Both the position numbers and the translations under genes were made by a program. Of a stretch of DNA of 64,000 nt, positions 53,639 through 61,516 are shown piece by piece. Under the pieces are notes generated by a model that worked only from the letters and a program-made list of their open reading frames with translations, was not told where the DNA came from and made no database searches. The DNA is from Sulfitobacter geojensis (lineage in GTDB: Bacteria > Pseudomonadota > Alphaproteobacteria > Rhodobacterales > Rhodobacteraceae), in the NCBI RefSeq assembly GCF_000622325.1, contig NZ_JASE01000005.1, positions 1,612,001 through 1,676,000 of the forward strand, given 5' to 3'. Position 1 is the stretch's first letter, and each line of letters begins with the position of its first letter.

Positions 53639-55294
53639 ATGACGGAATTGCTGAGTTCGGACCAAATGCGGGCGTTTGAAAAGGCCGCGATTGCGCAGGG
53701 GGCGGTCACGGGACTGGACCTGATGGAGCGGGCAGGGCAAGGCGTAGTTGATACCATTTTGGCGCATTGGCCTGCGTTAAGTGAGGGCGCGCAGCAGGCG
53801 TTGGTGCTGTGCGGGCCGGGGAACAATGGCGGGGACGGTTTCGTCATTGCCTGCCTGCTGCGCGATGCGGGGTGGGCGGTCAGGGTCCATCTATGGGGCG
53901 ACCCCGCGGATTTGCCACCGGATGCCAAGGTCAATTTTGACCGTTGGAGTGAGGCGGATAAGGTTCTGCCGCTTGACCCTGAGAGCGTTTTCACCGGCCC
54001 CCGACCGGCGCTGTTTATCGATGCGGTTTTCGGCATTGGTTTGTCGCGCCCGCTGCCGGATGCTGTGGCGCAGGTGTTGAACGTTGCTGGGATGAAGGCG
54101 TGGAAATCATCGCATGAAATCAAACGTGTCGCGGTGGATTGCCCGTCGGGCCTTGATCTGGACACGGGGCTGATCCCCACAGACATGGGCGCAGTGGAAA
54201 AGGCGGGCAGCGCATGGCTCGCGACCCTGAACACAGCGCATCTGACGGTCACGTTTCATGCGCCCAAGTTGGGGCACTATCTGGCGCTTGGCCCGACCTT
54301 ATGTGGTGAGCTCAGGGTCGTTGATATCGGATTGCACGGCGCGGCACGCGAAAAGCATATGGTGGGTCATGATCCCGACCCGCAGCGGGTGCGGTTGGCG
54401 GAACCGAAGTTCTGTGGGCGTGATGTCACGCGCCTTTGGCTGCGGTCCGCAGTGGGCAAACCCAACCTGACAGGGCATAAATTCAACTTTGGCCATGTTG
54501 CGGTTTTTGCCGGTGGCGTGGGGCGCGGGGGCGCGGGCCGGTTAGCGGCGCGGGCGGCATTGCGTTCTGGCGCGGGGCTGGTGACGGTAATCTGCCCGCC
54601 TGCGGCGTTGATCGAAAACGCCTGCCAGCTTAACGCAATCATGCTGCGCGCTTTGAAGCCTGATCAACCGCTCAGCGATGTTGCCGACCACCGTGTCAGC
54701 GCATTCTGCCTTGGGCCGGGCATGGGGGTGTCAGACCGCACACGCGCATTGGTCGGCGAGGTGCTGGCGCGGCGGGCCGGGGATCACGACCTTGACGATC
54801 CCGTGGTGGTACTGGATGCCGACGCCTTGGGCAGTTTCGCGCACGACCCGCAGCGCCTGTTCGACCGGACGCACCCCCGCGTGATCCTGACGCCTCATGA
54901 AGGGGAGTTTGAACGCCTGTTTCCTGACCTGTCCGGTGCTGCGCGTACGAAAATGTCCAAGGTTGACGCGGTACGCCGTGCCGCTGCACGTGCGGGCTGT
55001 ATCGTTTTGCTGAAGGGGGGCGATACCGTGATCGCTGACCCGCAGGGCGGTGCAGCGGTGCATGCCGCCAGCTACGGCCGCGAAGCCCCTTGGTTGGCAA
55101 CAGCAGGGGCGGGCGATGTATTGGCCGGTCTCATTGCCGGTTTGGCGGCTCCGTTCAACAGCGCCAGCCTGTTCTGCGTCGCAGAACTTGCCGCCTATCT
55201 GCACGTTGAAGCCGCACGCCGGTTCGGCCCCGGCCTGATCGCCGAAGATCTGCCCGAAGAGTTGCCGAAAGTTTTCCGTGATTTGGGGTTATAG
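53639..55294 (+). CDS. nnrDE: bifunctional NAD(P)H-hydrate epimerase / ADP-dependent NAD(P)H-hydrate dehydratase
   Basis: This 551-residue fusion repairs damaged nicotinamide cofactors. The N-terminal YjeF domain (about residues 1-215) epimerises NAD(P)HX and shows GLDLMERAGQGV, VLCGPGNNGGDGFVIACLL and VAVDCPSGLDLDTG. The C-terminal ribokinase-like domain dehydrates the S-form with ADP, with HVAVFAGGVGRGGAGRLAA and the family-diagnostic APWLATAGAGDVLAGLIAG. The start MTELLSSDQMRAFE is the normal N terminus. Confidence 0.95.
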   Translation: MTELLSSDQMRAFEKAAIAQGAVTGLDLMERAGQGVVDTILAHWPALSEGAQQALVLCGPGNNGGDGFVIACLLRDAGWAVRVHLWGDPADLPPDAKVNFDRWSEADKVLPLDPESVFTGPRPALFIDAVFGIGLSRPLPDAVAQVLNVAGMKAWKSSHEIKRVAVDCPSGLDLDTGLIPTDMGAVEKAGSAWLATLNTAHLTVTFHAPKLGHYLALGPTLCGELRVVDIGLHGAAREKHMVGHDPDPQRVRLAEPKFCGRDVTRLWLRSAVGKPNLTGHKFNFGHVAVFAGGVGRGGAGRLAARAALRSGAGLVTVICPPAALIENACQLNAIMLRALKPDQPLSDVADHRVSAFCLGPGMGVSDRTRALVGEVLARRAGDHDLDDPVVVLDADALGSFAHDPQRLFDRTHPRVILTPHEGEFERLFPDLSGAARTKMSKVDAVRRAAARAGCIVLLKGGDTVIADPQGGAAVHAASYGREAPWLATAGAGDVLAGLIAGLAAPFNSASLFCVAELAAYLHVEAARRFGPGLIAEDLPEELPKVFRDLGL

Positions 55295-55326
55295 CGATTT
55301 ACGTGAAGTTCCCTGCACGTAAATCG
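55295..55326 (+). terminator. nnrDE terminator hairpin
   Basis: A perfect eleven-base stem CGATTTACGTG / CACGTAAATCG with a ten-base loop starts directly after the nnrDE stop. There is no strong T-run. Confidence 0.65.
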
Positions 55327-55405
55327 GTCGCGATCCGGCGCATTCAACGCGTTGCGTGCTGATCTGTGGTTTTCGTCGACCTGCGCTAAAGCGCCTGACC
55401 CGCTT

Positions 55406-55927
55406 TTATGCCGCGTGCAAAACCGCGCCGCGCGCGCGTGCACCATCGGCTGTGCTCAGCTCAAGCCCGTCGCAATACAGGATATGAGGCCCGTCGCAGA
55501 ACACCTGATACAACGTGGTTTCCTGCATCCCCAGATCGGTAATGAATTCCCCATCCACCAAGGTGCGTGCCGCCACCAGCGCGCGTTCGGAGCTGAACAA
55601 GGCGCGTGCCCGCCAGTCGCGGATCAGCACCATCTGGTCGCCTGCAAGGACAGCATCACGTTCAGGACGTGTATGCCCAAGCGATCCTGCAGAAAGCGCA
55701 ATTGTATGTACTTTACGTGTGGTCCGCTGGATGTGCATCACCTTGGAAATGCCGGTATCGCGTGTGATCAGCTTGTCCCCAACCGATAGAAACTCCACCG
55801 GCATTTCGCCATCAAGCGTTAACAGCATGGCACCTGCCACCAGTCCTGTATCCAGGACGGCATAGGGGGAGTATTGGCCCGCATGACGGTCATTGCCGCC
55901 AACGCGCCCGACCGTTTTCGGTTCCAT
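55406..55927 (-). CDS. Hint (Hedgehog/intein) domain protein
   Basis: This 173-residue protein carries the Hint_2 type domain common in Rhodobacteraceae. GLVAGAMLLTLDGEMPVEFL and VGDKLITRDTGISKVMHIQR form the first half, and HTIALSAGSLGHTRPERDAVL through CDGPHILYCDGLEL the second. The expected auto-processing Cys near the start is replaced: the block reads AGAMLLTLDG, where a Cys would usually follow Gly. Activity may therefore be lost or use another residue. The start is ATG 55927; the frame is open 34 codons upstream. Function is unknown. Confidence 0.82.
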   Translation of the reverse strand: MEPKTVGRVGGNDRHAGQYSPYAVLDTGLVAGAMLLTLDGEMPVEFLSVGDKLITRDTGISKVMHIQRTTRKVHTIALSAGSLGHTRPERDAVLAGDQMVLIRDWRARALFSSERALVAARTLVDGEFITDLGMQETTLYQVFCDGPHILYCDGLELSTADGARARGAVLHAA

Positions 55928-56074
55928 GGGCGTCTCTTTCTTATTTTTATAACCTGCTCTGGTTATGTGAACTATATGACAAAATCTTGTTAATGTCTTG
56001 CTCTTTTTTGGTCTCGCCAAAGGTTTCACACTTTGCTAGAGAACCGCAGTTGCCGGCGTTATCCGGCGACGCGT

Positions 56075-56158
56075 GCGGGTGTGGCGGAATTGGTAGACGC
56101 ACCAGATTTAGGTTCTGGCGCCTATGGCGTGGGGGTTCGAGTCCCTTCACCCGCACCA
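56075..56158 (+). tRNA. tRNA-Leu (anticodon TAG)
   Basis: The acceptor stem GCGGGTG pairs with CACCCGC, and the 3' end includes an encoded CCA. The D-arm begins GGCGGAATTGGTAGACGC, the anticodon stem CCAGA / TCTGG holds the loop TTTAGGT with anticodon TAG, a long variable arm GGCGCCTATGGCGT marks the leucine class, and the T-arm contains GGTTCGAGTCC. The 226 bases after it up to the MATE gene contain nothing I can support. Confidence 0.97.
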
Positions 56159-56384
56159 AAATTTCCAGTCAATTCAAGATCAGCGGCTTTTTGCACTTGC
56201 TAAATCATTGGGTGGAGTAAAATTTTACTTACTAAATCAGGCAATTAGCTTGCGGTCTGCTATCATTTTGGTTTTCAATAGCCGCCCCCAGTAATGCTGC
56301 AGTGCAGCCCAAATGGCGCATGGCCGAAGGGTCGATCTTACCTGCAACGGCGACCCGAAACGACAAGCAGAAACGCTCGGGACG

Positions 56385-57812
56385 TCATGACCGTGGCGAG
56401 AGCGATGTCCTTGATTTCCAACCGGTCACTTTGATGGCGATGGCAATCACGACGCCGTACACAAACATCGCGAGTGCTATCGCAACAAAGACGCCGTTAA
56501 TTCCCAGGGATGTCGCGGCCCCAAGTGCCGCTGTGCATCCAACTGCGACTGCGATGCGGCTTAAACTTCCGATGACAGGCCAAAGCATGATGCCGGCACC
56601 CTGACTTGCAAAGTAAAGCGCCAGACCCAAGCCGAAAAACGGATACAACGGCGCGACAATTCTGAAGTAGGCGCGACCGACCTCCAGGGCCGCTGCATCC
56701 GAGGGGTCCAGGAACATGCCAAGCCATAGATCGGGATATACCGCCAATAGAAACCCAATTGATCCGACGATCAGTGCCGCAGAAAATGAACCGATCCACG
56801 CAATGCGCAGGGCGCGGGTTCTATTTTTCGCACCAATATTTGCCCCGACCATGGAGGTCATTGCTGCACCAATCCCAAAGATGACAGGGATCATTAAGAA
56901 TTCGAGCCGCGCGCCAAGGCCGTATCCCGCGAGAGCCGCTTCGCCATATTGGCCGACCAATCCAACCATCAACACAATTGTCAGTACCGTGAGTACCGCG
57001 TTGATGGATGCCATTGCACCTACTTTCAGGATATCCGTGAACATGCCAAGGTTGATCCGCGCGAAAGCACCTGCAAACACCAATCCGGTGCGTCCGGATA
57101 GAATGTAGCCGATTGCGACCAAAGCGCCAAAGCCATAGGCCACGACCAATCCCAACGGCAGCCCCGCTATACCGAGCCGTGGCAGCCCCCACCAGCCAAG
57201 CGCCAACCCGCCCGCCAGTGGAATGGATATCAGGGATACCAACAGCAGCAATAGGGAAGGGATCTGCATCTCACCCGTCCCGCGAATGACGCTGAGTGAG
57301 CAATTGCACAGCCAAACAGCAACGGATCCAGGAAAGAAAACAATGGCATAGGTTGATGCTGCTCGGATCGCTTCCGGGCTGTCACTCAACGCTCCGAAAA
57401 TCATTTGTCCGAACACGCCGATGAACACGGCCATGCAAACAGCCAGACCTGTTGCAATCATCCAGGCGACGAGTGTCAAAGACGCTGCACGCTGTGGGCT
57501 CCCACTTCCCAGTGCGCGGGCAATGGAGGCCGAAATTGCACCGCCCATAGCACCAGCGGACAGCATCTGCGTAAGCATGACCAGCGGGAATACCAATGCA
57601 AGGCCGGCCAGCGTCGTGACGCCGAGAACACTGGCGAAATACGCTTCGGCGATGCTTTGCATTGCTTGCACAAACATTGCCAGAATATTGGGGGCCGCAA
57701 GCGTCGCCAGTGTAATACCGATAGGCGCTTCAAGCAGAGCTTTTGTCCGCGTGGCCCGCGCGCGTGATGCGGGATCAGGGGGCGTTGTGCTGGCAGACGC
57801 TGGAAGCACCAT
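56385..57812 (-). CDS. MATE family multidrug/metabolite efflux transporter
   Basis: This 475-residue inner-membrane protein has about twelve hydrophobic segments and the MATE family start (EAPIGITLATLAAPNILAMF), followed by AYFASVLGVTTLAGLALVFP. It exports cations, drugs or small metabolites by sodium or proton antiport. It is the last gene of the MarR-hydrolase-enoyl-CoA-hydratase-MATE operon, so it may export the same compound or its breakdown product. ATG 57812 is chosen because AAAAAGGTG lies six bases before it; a GTG three codons earlier is possible. Confidence 0.9.
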   Translation of the reverse strand: MVLPASASTTPPDPASRARATRTKALLEAPIGITLATLAAPNILAMFVQAMQSIAEAYFASVLGVTTLAGLALVFPLVMLTQMLSAGAMGGAISASIARALGSGSPQRAASLTLVAWMIATGLAVCMAVFIGVFGQMIFGALSDSPEAIRAASTYAIVFFPGSVAVWLCNCSLSVIRGTGEMQIPSLLLLLVSLISIPLAGGLALGWWGLPRLGIAGLPLGLVVAYGFGALVAIGYILSGRTGLVFAGAFARINLGMFTDILKVGAMASINAVLTVLTIVLMVGLVGQYGEAALAGYGLGARLEFLMIPVIFGIGAAMTSMVGANIGAKNRTRALRIAWIGSFSAALIVGSIGFLLAVYPDLWLGMFLDPSDAAALEVGRAYFRIVAPLYPFFGLGLALYFASQGAGIMLWPVIGSLSRIAVAVGCTAALGAATSLGINGVFVAIALAMFVYGVVIAIAIKVTGWKSRTSLSPRS

Positions 57813-57869
57813 GATTGACACCTTTTTTGCAGGTTCTGACCCGAAACAGGATCCGTTGACGTTTGTTGA

Positions 57870-58628
57870 TTATTTAAAGACCGGCATCCGTTTCTGCATC
57901 TTGGCCGCCACAACTTCTGCGAATTCAGGCGACTTCAGCTGCTCGGCAAACAGAACGGATTCTTTTTCCATCTGGGCGGTCATTTGCGCCTGACCATGCC
58001 GGATCAAGGATTTGGTTTTGAGCATGGATGTCGGTGCAGAATCCGCTAGTTGCGCGGCAATTTTGGCCGTTTCCACCATGAGATCGGCGAACGGGAAGAC
58101 GCGTGAAGCTAACCCGAAGCGAACCGCTTCGGCTGCGTCCAGAACGCGGTTTGCCAAAAACATGTCATTCGCCACGGCCATCCCGACCGTTGCTGGCAGA
58201 AGCAGAGAGGAAGCAGCCTCTGGCACCAGCCCGAGCTTTACAAAGGGCGTGCTGAACGTGGCTGTGTCCGAGGCGATGATCAGATCGCAGTGCAACAGCA
58301 TCGTTACCCCGACACCAATCGCGGGGCCATTGACCGCAGCGATCAGTGGTTTGGGGCAAGTGGAAACGGCAGTCAGAAACCGTATGACAGGGGGCACCCC
58401 GTCACCGCGCGGGCCCATCACAAAATCCTGCAAGTCATTCCCGGAAGTAAAATAGTCCTCGGCACCAGTGATGACAAACGCGCGACTGTCATCGGAGCGG
58501 GCATAGTCCTCCAGGGCGTCTGCCATAGCACCATACATATCTTGCGTGATTGCATTGCGTTTTGCCGGACGTGCGATGGTCATGGTTGTGACCCGTTCAA
58601 CGGTTTGTAGGGTGATATTTTCGGCCAT
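57870..58628 (-). CDS. enoyl-CoA hydratase/isomerase family protein
   Basis: This is a 252-residue member of the crotonase superfamily, acting on acyl-CoA substrates. The oxyanion-hole loops are visible in YFTSGNDLQDFVMG and VNGPAIGVGVTMLLHCDLI. The Glu usually found after the Gly-rich turn in hydratases (GGGCEL-type) is replaced here by Val-Thr, whereas the second Glu is kept in LGLVPEAASSLLLP. That pattern fits an isomerase-like (delta3-delta2-enoyl-CoA isomerase or PaaG) rather than a hydratase role. ATG 58628 follows ACAGGAGCC, a good ribosome site. Confidence 0.88.
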   Translation of the reverse strand: MAENITLQTVERVTTMTIARPAKRNAITQDMYGAMADALEDYARSDDSRAFVITGAEDYFTSGNDLQDFVMGPRGDGVPPVIRFLTAVSTCPKPLIAAVNGPAIGVGVTMLLHCDLIIASDTATFSTPFVKLGLVPEAASSLLLPATVGMAVANDMFLANRVLDAAEAVRFGLASRVFPFADLMVETAKIAAQLADSAPTSMLKTKSLIRHGQAQMTAQMEKESVLFAEQLKSPEFAEVVAAKMQKRMPVFK

Positions 58629-58660
58629 TTTGGCTCCTGTCGCTTTGAGTGGGGGAATTG

Positions 58661-59548
58661 TCAATTTTTGGCGGGCACCGTCTGCGGACTGGTCGAAAGC
58701 CACTCCCAGAACTCGGCCCACAAAACTTCGCGGCCTTTGCGCAATGCACCCTCATGCCCGATGCGTTTTACTCCAACGTCCGAGGGTTTTCTAAGGATCA
58801 CCTCATGCGGGGCCGCGGGGTAGCACTCCAGCAAATCAGCGGCGGTCGAGGGCGTGGCGATAGGGTCATCGGGAAAAATCCATGACCGGATAGGTGCAGT
58901 CACTTTGTCATACTGGTGCGGGGCCAGCGATCTTGCCAGATCGGGCCGGAAATAACTGCGACGATGGCTCCAACGGCGCCATGTCTTGAAGAGTTTGGGC
59001 GGCAGTGGTTCTCCCTGCCAGCCGCCCACAGCTTTGATATAGCCGTAGCGCAGAAGCGAATAAGGCCCAAGCCCCCACCAGAAATAGAGCTCGGATGGAA
59101 TGTTGCGCAAATGGTGGCCGCCGAAAAAACCAGTGCCGACAGAGACAAAAGCGTGGCGCGTGATTTTTGAATGGTTCGCCATAAGGCCAATGAAATGCCC
59201 GCCGACACTATGGCACAGATGCGTAAGGGGCAAACCAGGTGCGGCGTCTTCCAAAGCGTCAAGCGCGGCTGCCGCATCAAAGCGCCCCCAGTCCGAATAT
59301 TCAATACCGGACGTGGCAAGGTCATCGCCCGCTGATCCGCCAATGCCCCTGTAGTCGTAGGTCAGAACGATGGCCCCGCGTGCGGCCAGATAGGTTGCAA
59401 TACTGTTGTAGAACTGGCGCGGGAATCCTGTGCCGGCAGAGATCAGGATGGCGACCGTCGGCTCGGTCGACGTATGGATGTCTGCTTCCAGCTCCCACCC
59501 ATCGCTGGCCGTGATGCGTATGGTTTTGGTTGAGACGCCCTTAGTCAT
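58661..59548 (-). CDS. alpha/beta hydrolase
   Basis: This 295-residue hydrolase has the nucleophile elbow THLCHSVGGHFIGLM, a LTYDYRGIGGSAGDDL strand typical of the family, and a probable catalytic Asp in WIFPDDPIATPS. The C-terminal His is likely in RIGHEGALRKG. The start at ATG 59548 overlaps the MarR stop by eight bases. Such proteins cleave esters or lactones. With enoyl-CoA hydratase and MATE in the same operon it could open a lipophilic ester before beta-oxidation; this is inference. Confidence 0.88.
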   Translation of the reverse strand: MTKGVSTKTIRITASDGWELEADIHTSTEPTVAILISAGTGFPRQFYNSIATYLAARGAIVLTYDYRGIGGSAGDDLATSGIEYSDWGRFDAAAALDALEDAAPGLPLTHLCHSVGGHFIGLMANHSKITRHAFVSVGTGFFGGHHLRNIPSELYFWWGLGPYSLLRYGYIKAVGGWQGEPLPPKLFKTWRRWSHRRSYFRPDLARSLAPHQYDKVTAPIRSWIFPDDPIATPSTAADLLECYPAAPHEVILRKPSDVGVKRIGHEGALRKGREVLWAEFWEWLSTSPQTVPAKN

Positions 59549-60014
59549 TTTTGGCACCGCCGTTCGCAGATGGGGCCGGGCCGTTGATAATGTCATCCGC
59601 ATTCTCCGCCAAATGGGTCAAAAACCGGCCGATGATGTCTTGTTCGGCATCGGAAAACGGTGCCAGAAGCGCCGCGTTGAACTTTTTTGTCTCACGCGCG
59701 CCTTCTTCCAGCGCGTCGCGTCCCAATTGTTCGAGATATATGTTGATGACACGGCCATCCGCTTGCGAGGGAGAGCGCCGCACCAACCCCTTTGCGCACA
59801 TCCGGTCCACCAATCCCGTAAGGCTGGACTTGCCCATCGCAAGTGTTTTGGAGATTTCGCTGATGGGCTGACCGTCCTTTCGTGACAGAATGAACAGCAC
59901 AGCAAGCTGCGTTGTGCTCAGGCCCGTCTGATGACGGGTGCGGTGATCGGCAGCCCGGAAGAGCGCGGAATGCGCGATCTGTAGCTGATGGAAAACTTTG
60001 AGGCTTTTGGACAT
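59541..60014 (-). CDS. MarR family transcriptional regulator
   Basis: This is a 157-residue winged-helix regulator. The DNA-binding core is GLSTTQLAVLFILSRKDG, ISEISKTLAMGKSSLTGLVD (recognition helix) and the wing LVRRSPSQADGRVINIYL; N- and C-terminal helices form the dimer. It is the first gene of a four-gene operon and is probably autoregulated through the 32-base palindrome eight bases upstream of its start. MarR proteins of this type usually release DNA on binding a phenolic or acyl-CoA effector. Confidence 0.92.
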   Translation of the reverse strand: MSKSLKVFHQLQIAHSALFRAADHRTRHQTGLSTTQLAVLFILSRKDGQPISEISKTLAMGKSSLTGLVDRMCAKGLVRRSPSQADGRVINIYLEQLGRDALEEGARETKKFNAALLAPFSDAEQDIIGRFLTHLAENADDIINGPAPSANGGAKND

Positions 60015-60021
60015 GACTTCA

Positions 60022-60053
60022 TTCGCATATGAACTAATTAATTCGTATGCGAA
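60022..60053. promoter_or_regulatory. 32-base palindromic operator, probably for MarR
   Basis: The outer arms TTCGCATA and TATGCGAA are perfect inverted repeats, and the whole 32 bases are symmetric about TAATTA with only two mismatched pairs. It can also be read as two adjacent TTCG(C/T)AT-type sites. It overlaps the likely -10 region of the MarR promoter (TACGAAT on the reverse strand, with TTGCTC 17 bases upstream), which is where an autorepressor would sit. Confidence 0.75.
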
Positions 60054-60185
60054 CTTAATTTCATGAGCAACCGTTAAGTGGGGTGTGGACGGTGCGACGT
60101 GACGGCACAGACATCATTTTTCCAATATCTTACCACCAATGGGCACCTGCAAACGTCGAGGCGGTCAATGTCGCCTGCTGGGTCT

Positions 60186-61439
60186 TTAGTCATGCGGCAG
60201 CTCGGGGGTAGGTCCGACGCGATCGGCAAGCCGCGTGATGGTCAACCCCTGAACAATTATCGAAAAGATGACAACGATATAGGTTGCGGTCAGGATCAGC
60301 GGTTTCCATTCGTTTTCCGGCAAGGACAGGGCCAGCGCCACGGAAATCCCGCCTTTCAAGCCGCCCCATGTCATGATCGGTATGACCCCTGTGCTGAACG
60401 ACTGGAACGGGCGCAGCATCAGTACGGGGATCGATACAGCCGCCAGTCGCGCGACCAGCGAAACGACAATGGCCATCAAACCGGCGAGGGCAAAATCGGT
60501 TTTGAATGCCACGGCGAAGACTTCAAATCCGATCATCAGGAACAGCACCGCGTTCAGGATCTCGTCTACCAGTTTCCAGAACGCATCGACATATTGGCGG
60601 GTCTCTTCGGACATGCCGTGTTTGGCCCCGATGTCGCCGATAAACAGCCCCGCGCAGACCGCCATGATGGGGGCCGAAACATGCAGCCAGACGGCCAGCT
60701 CATAGCCGCCGAATGCAAGACCCAATGTGATCAGCACCTCCAGCGCATAATCATCAATCAGACGCATCACCCTGAACGTCAGCCAGCCCAGCACGATCCC
60801 AAGGACCGCACCACCAAGGGCTTCTTGGACAAACAGCGTTGCCGCACCTGAAAGACCCGCGCCATGGGCATCCCCGCTGGGAAAGGCGAGGCCCACGAGC
60901 ACAAGAAACACCACATAACCGACCCCGTCGTTGAACAGGCTTTCGCCAGCGATCTTTGTTTCCAGTGATTTGGGCAAATCCGCGTCGCGCAACACACCCA
61001 GGACAGCCACCGGATCCGTGGGCGAGATCAGCGCGCCGAATATCAACGCAATCATTATAGGCATGCCGGTGATCCAGCTGAACGCCACGCCGACAATGAG
61101 GGTCGACACAGCAATACCCATCGTTGCCATCAGCAGGATCAGCAACCATGCCTTGCGCAAATCAGAAAGTTTCACATGCAGCGCACCGGCGAACAGCAAC
61201 AGGCCCAGCATACCTTCAAGCAGCGCTTCGGAGAACTCCAGTTCCAGTACCTGCGCGCGGATGCTTTCCTCGACCGTAAGGGCCGGGAACAGGGCGTCGG
61301 TGACAATCACCATCAACGAGGCAAACAGCGCGACGACAAGGATACCAATCGCCGAAGGCAGTTTCAGAAACAGATAGTTGATGGCACCGAACACACCCGC
61401 AAGGACGATCAGCAACGATGCAATTTGTAGCAGTGTCAT
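60186..61439 (-). CDS. CPA1 family sodium(cation):proton antiporter
   Basis: This 417-residue antiporter has about twelve membrane segments. The ion-binding core is ISPTDPVAVLGVLRD and the next helix GESLFNDGVGYVVFLVLVGL, both characteristic of the NhaP/NHE branch. It exports Na+ or K+ in exchange for H+ for pH and salt tolerance. The gene lies 125 bases downstream of the divergent MarR region and 77 bases from the TRAP gene on the same strand. No RCK/TrkA domain is present. Confidence 0.92.
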   Translation of the reverse strand: MTLLQIASLLIVLAGVFGAINYLFLKLPSAIGILVVALFASLMVIVTDALFPALTVEESIRAQVLELEFSEALLEGMLGLLLFAGALHVKLSDLRKAWLLILLMATMGIAVSTLIVGVAFSWITGMPIMIALIFGALISPTDPVAVLGVLRDADLPKSLETKIAGESLFNDGVGYVVFLVLVGLAFPSGDAHGAGLSGAATLFVQEALGGAVLGIVLGWLTFRVMRLIDDYALEVLITLGLAFGGYELAVWLHVSAPIMAVCAGLFIGDIGAKHGMSEETRQYVDAFWKLVDEILNAVLFLMIGFEVFAVAFKTDFALAGLMAIVVSLVARLAAVSIPVLMLRPFQSFSTGVIPIMTWGGLKGGISVALALSLPENEWKPLILTATYIVVIFSIIVQGLTITRLADRVGPTPELPHD

Positions 61440-61488
61440 AGCGGTGTCCTAATATTTGCGATCAAGGGTATAATGGATATCGCGAAGG

Positions 61489-61511
61489 GCCCCCCTCGTG
61501 ATTGGGGGGGC
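61489..61511 (-). terminator. GC-rich hairpin after the TRAP permease gene
   Basis: A seven-base stem GCCCCCC / GGGGGGC with a loop of nine bases lies six bases downstream of the TRAP permease stop on the reverse strand. It lacks a T-run. Confidence 0.45.
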
Positions 61512-61516
61512 AGGTA

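Noticed and set aside
55928..56074. tRNA-Leu as an integration site for a mobile element
   Set aside because: No integrase, no repeated tRNA 3' end and no foreign-looking genes are found on either side.
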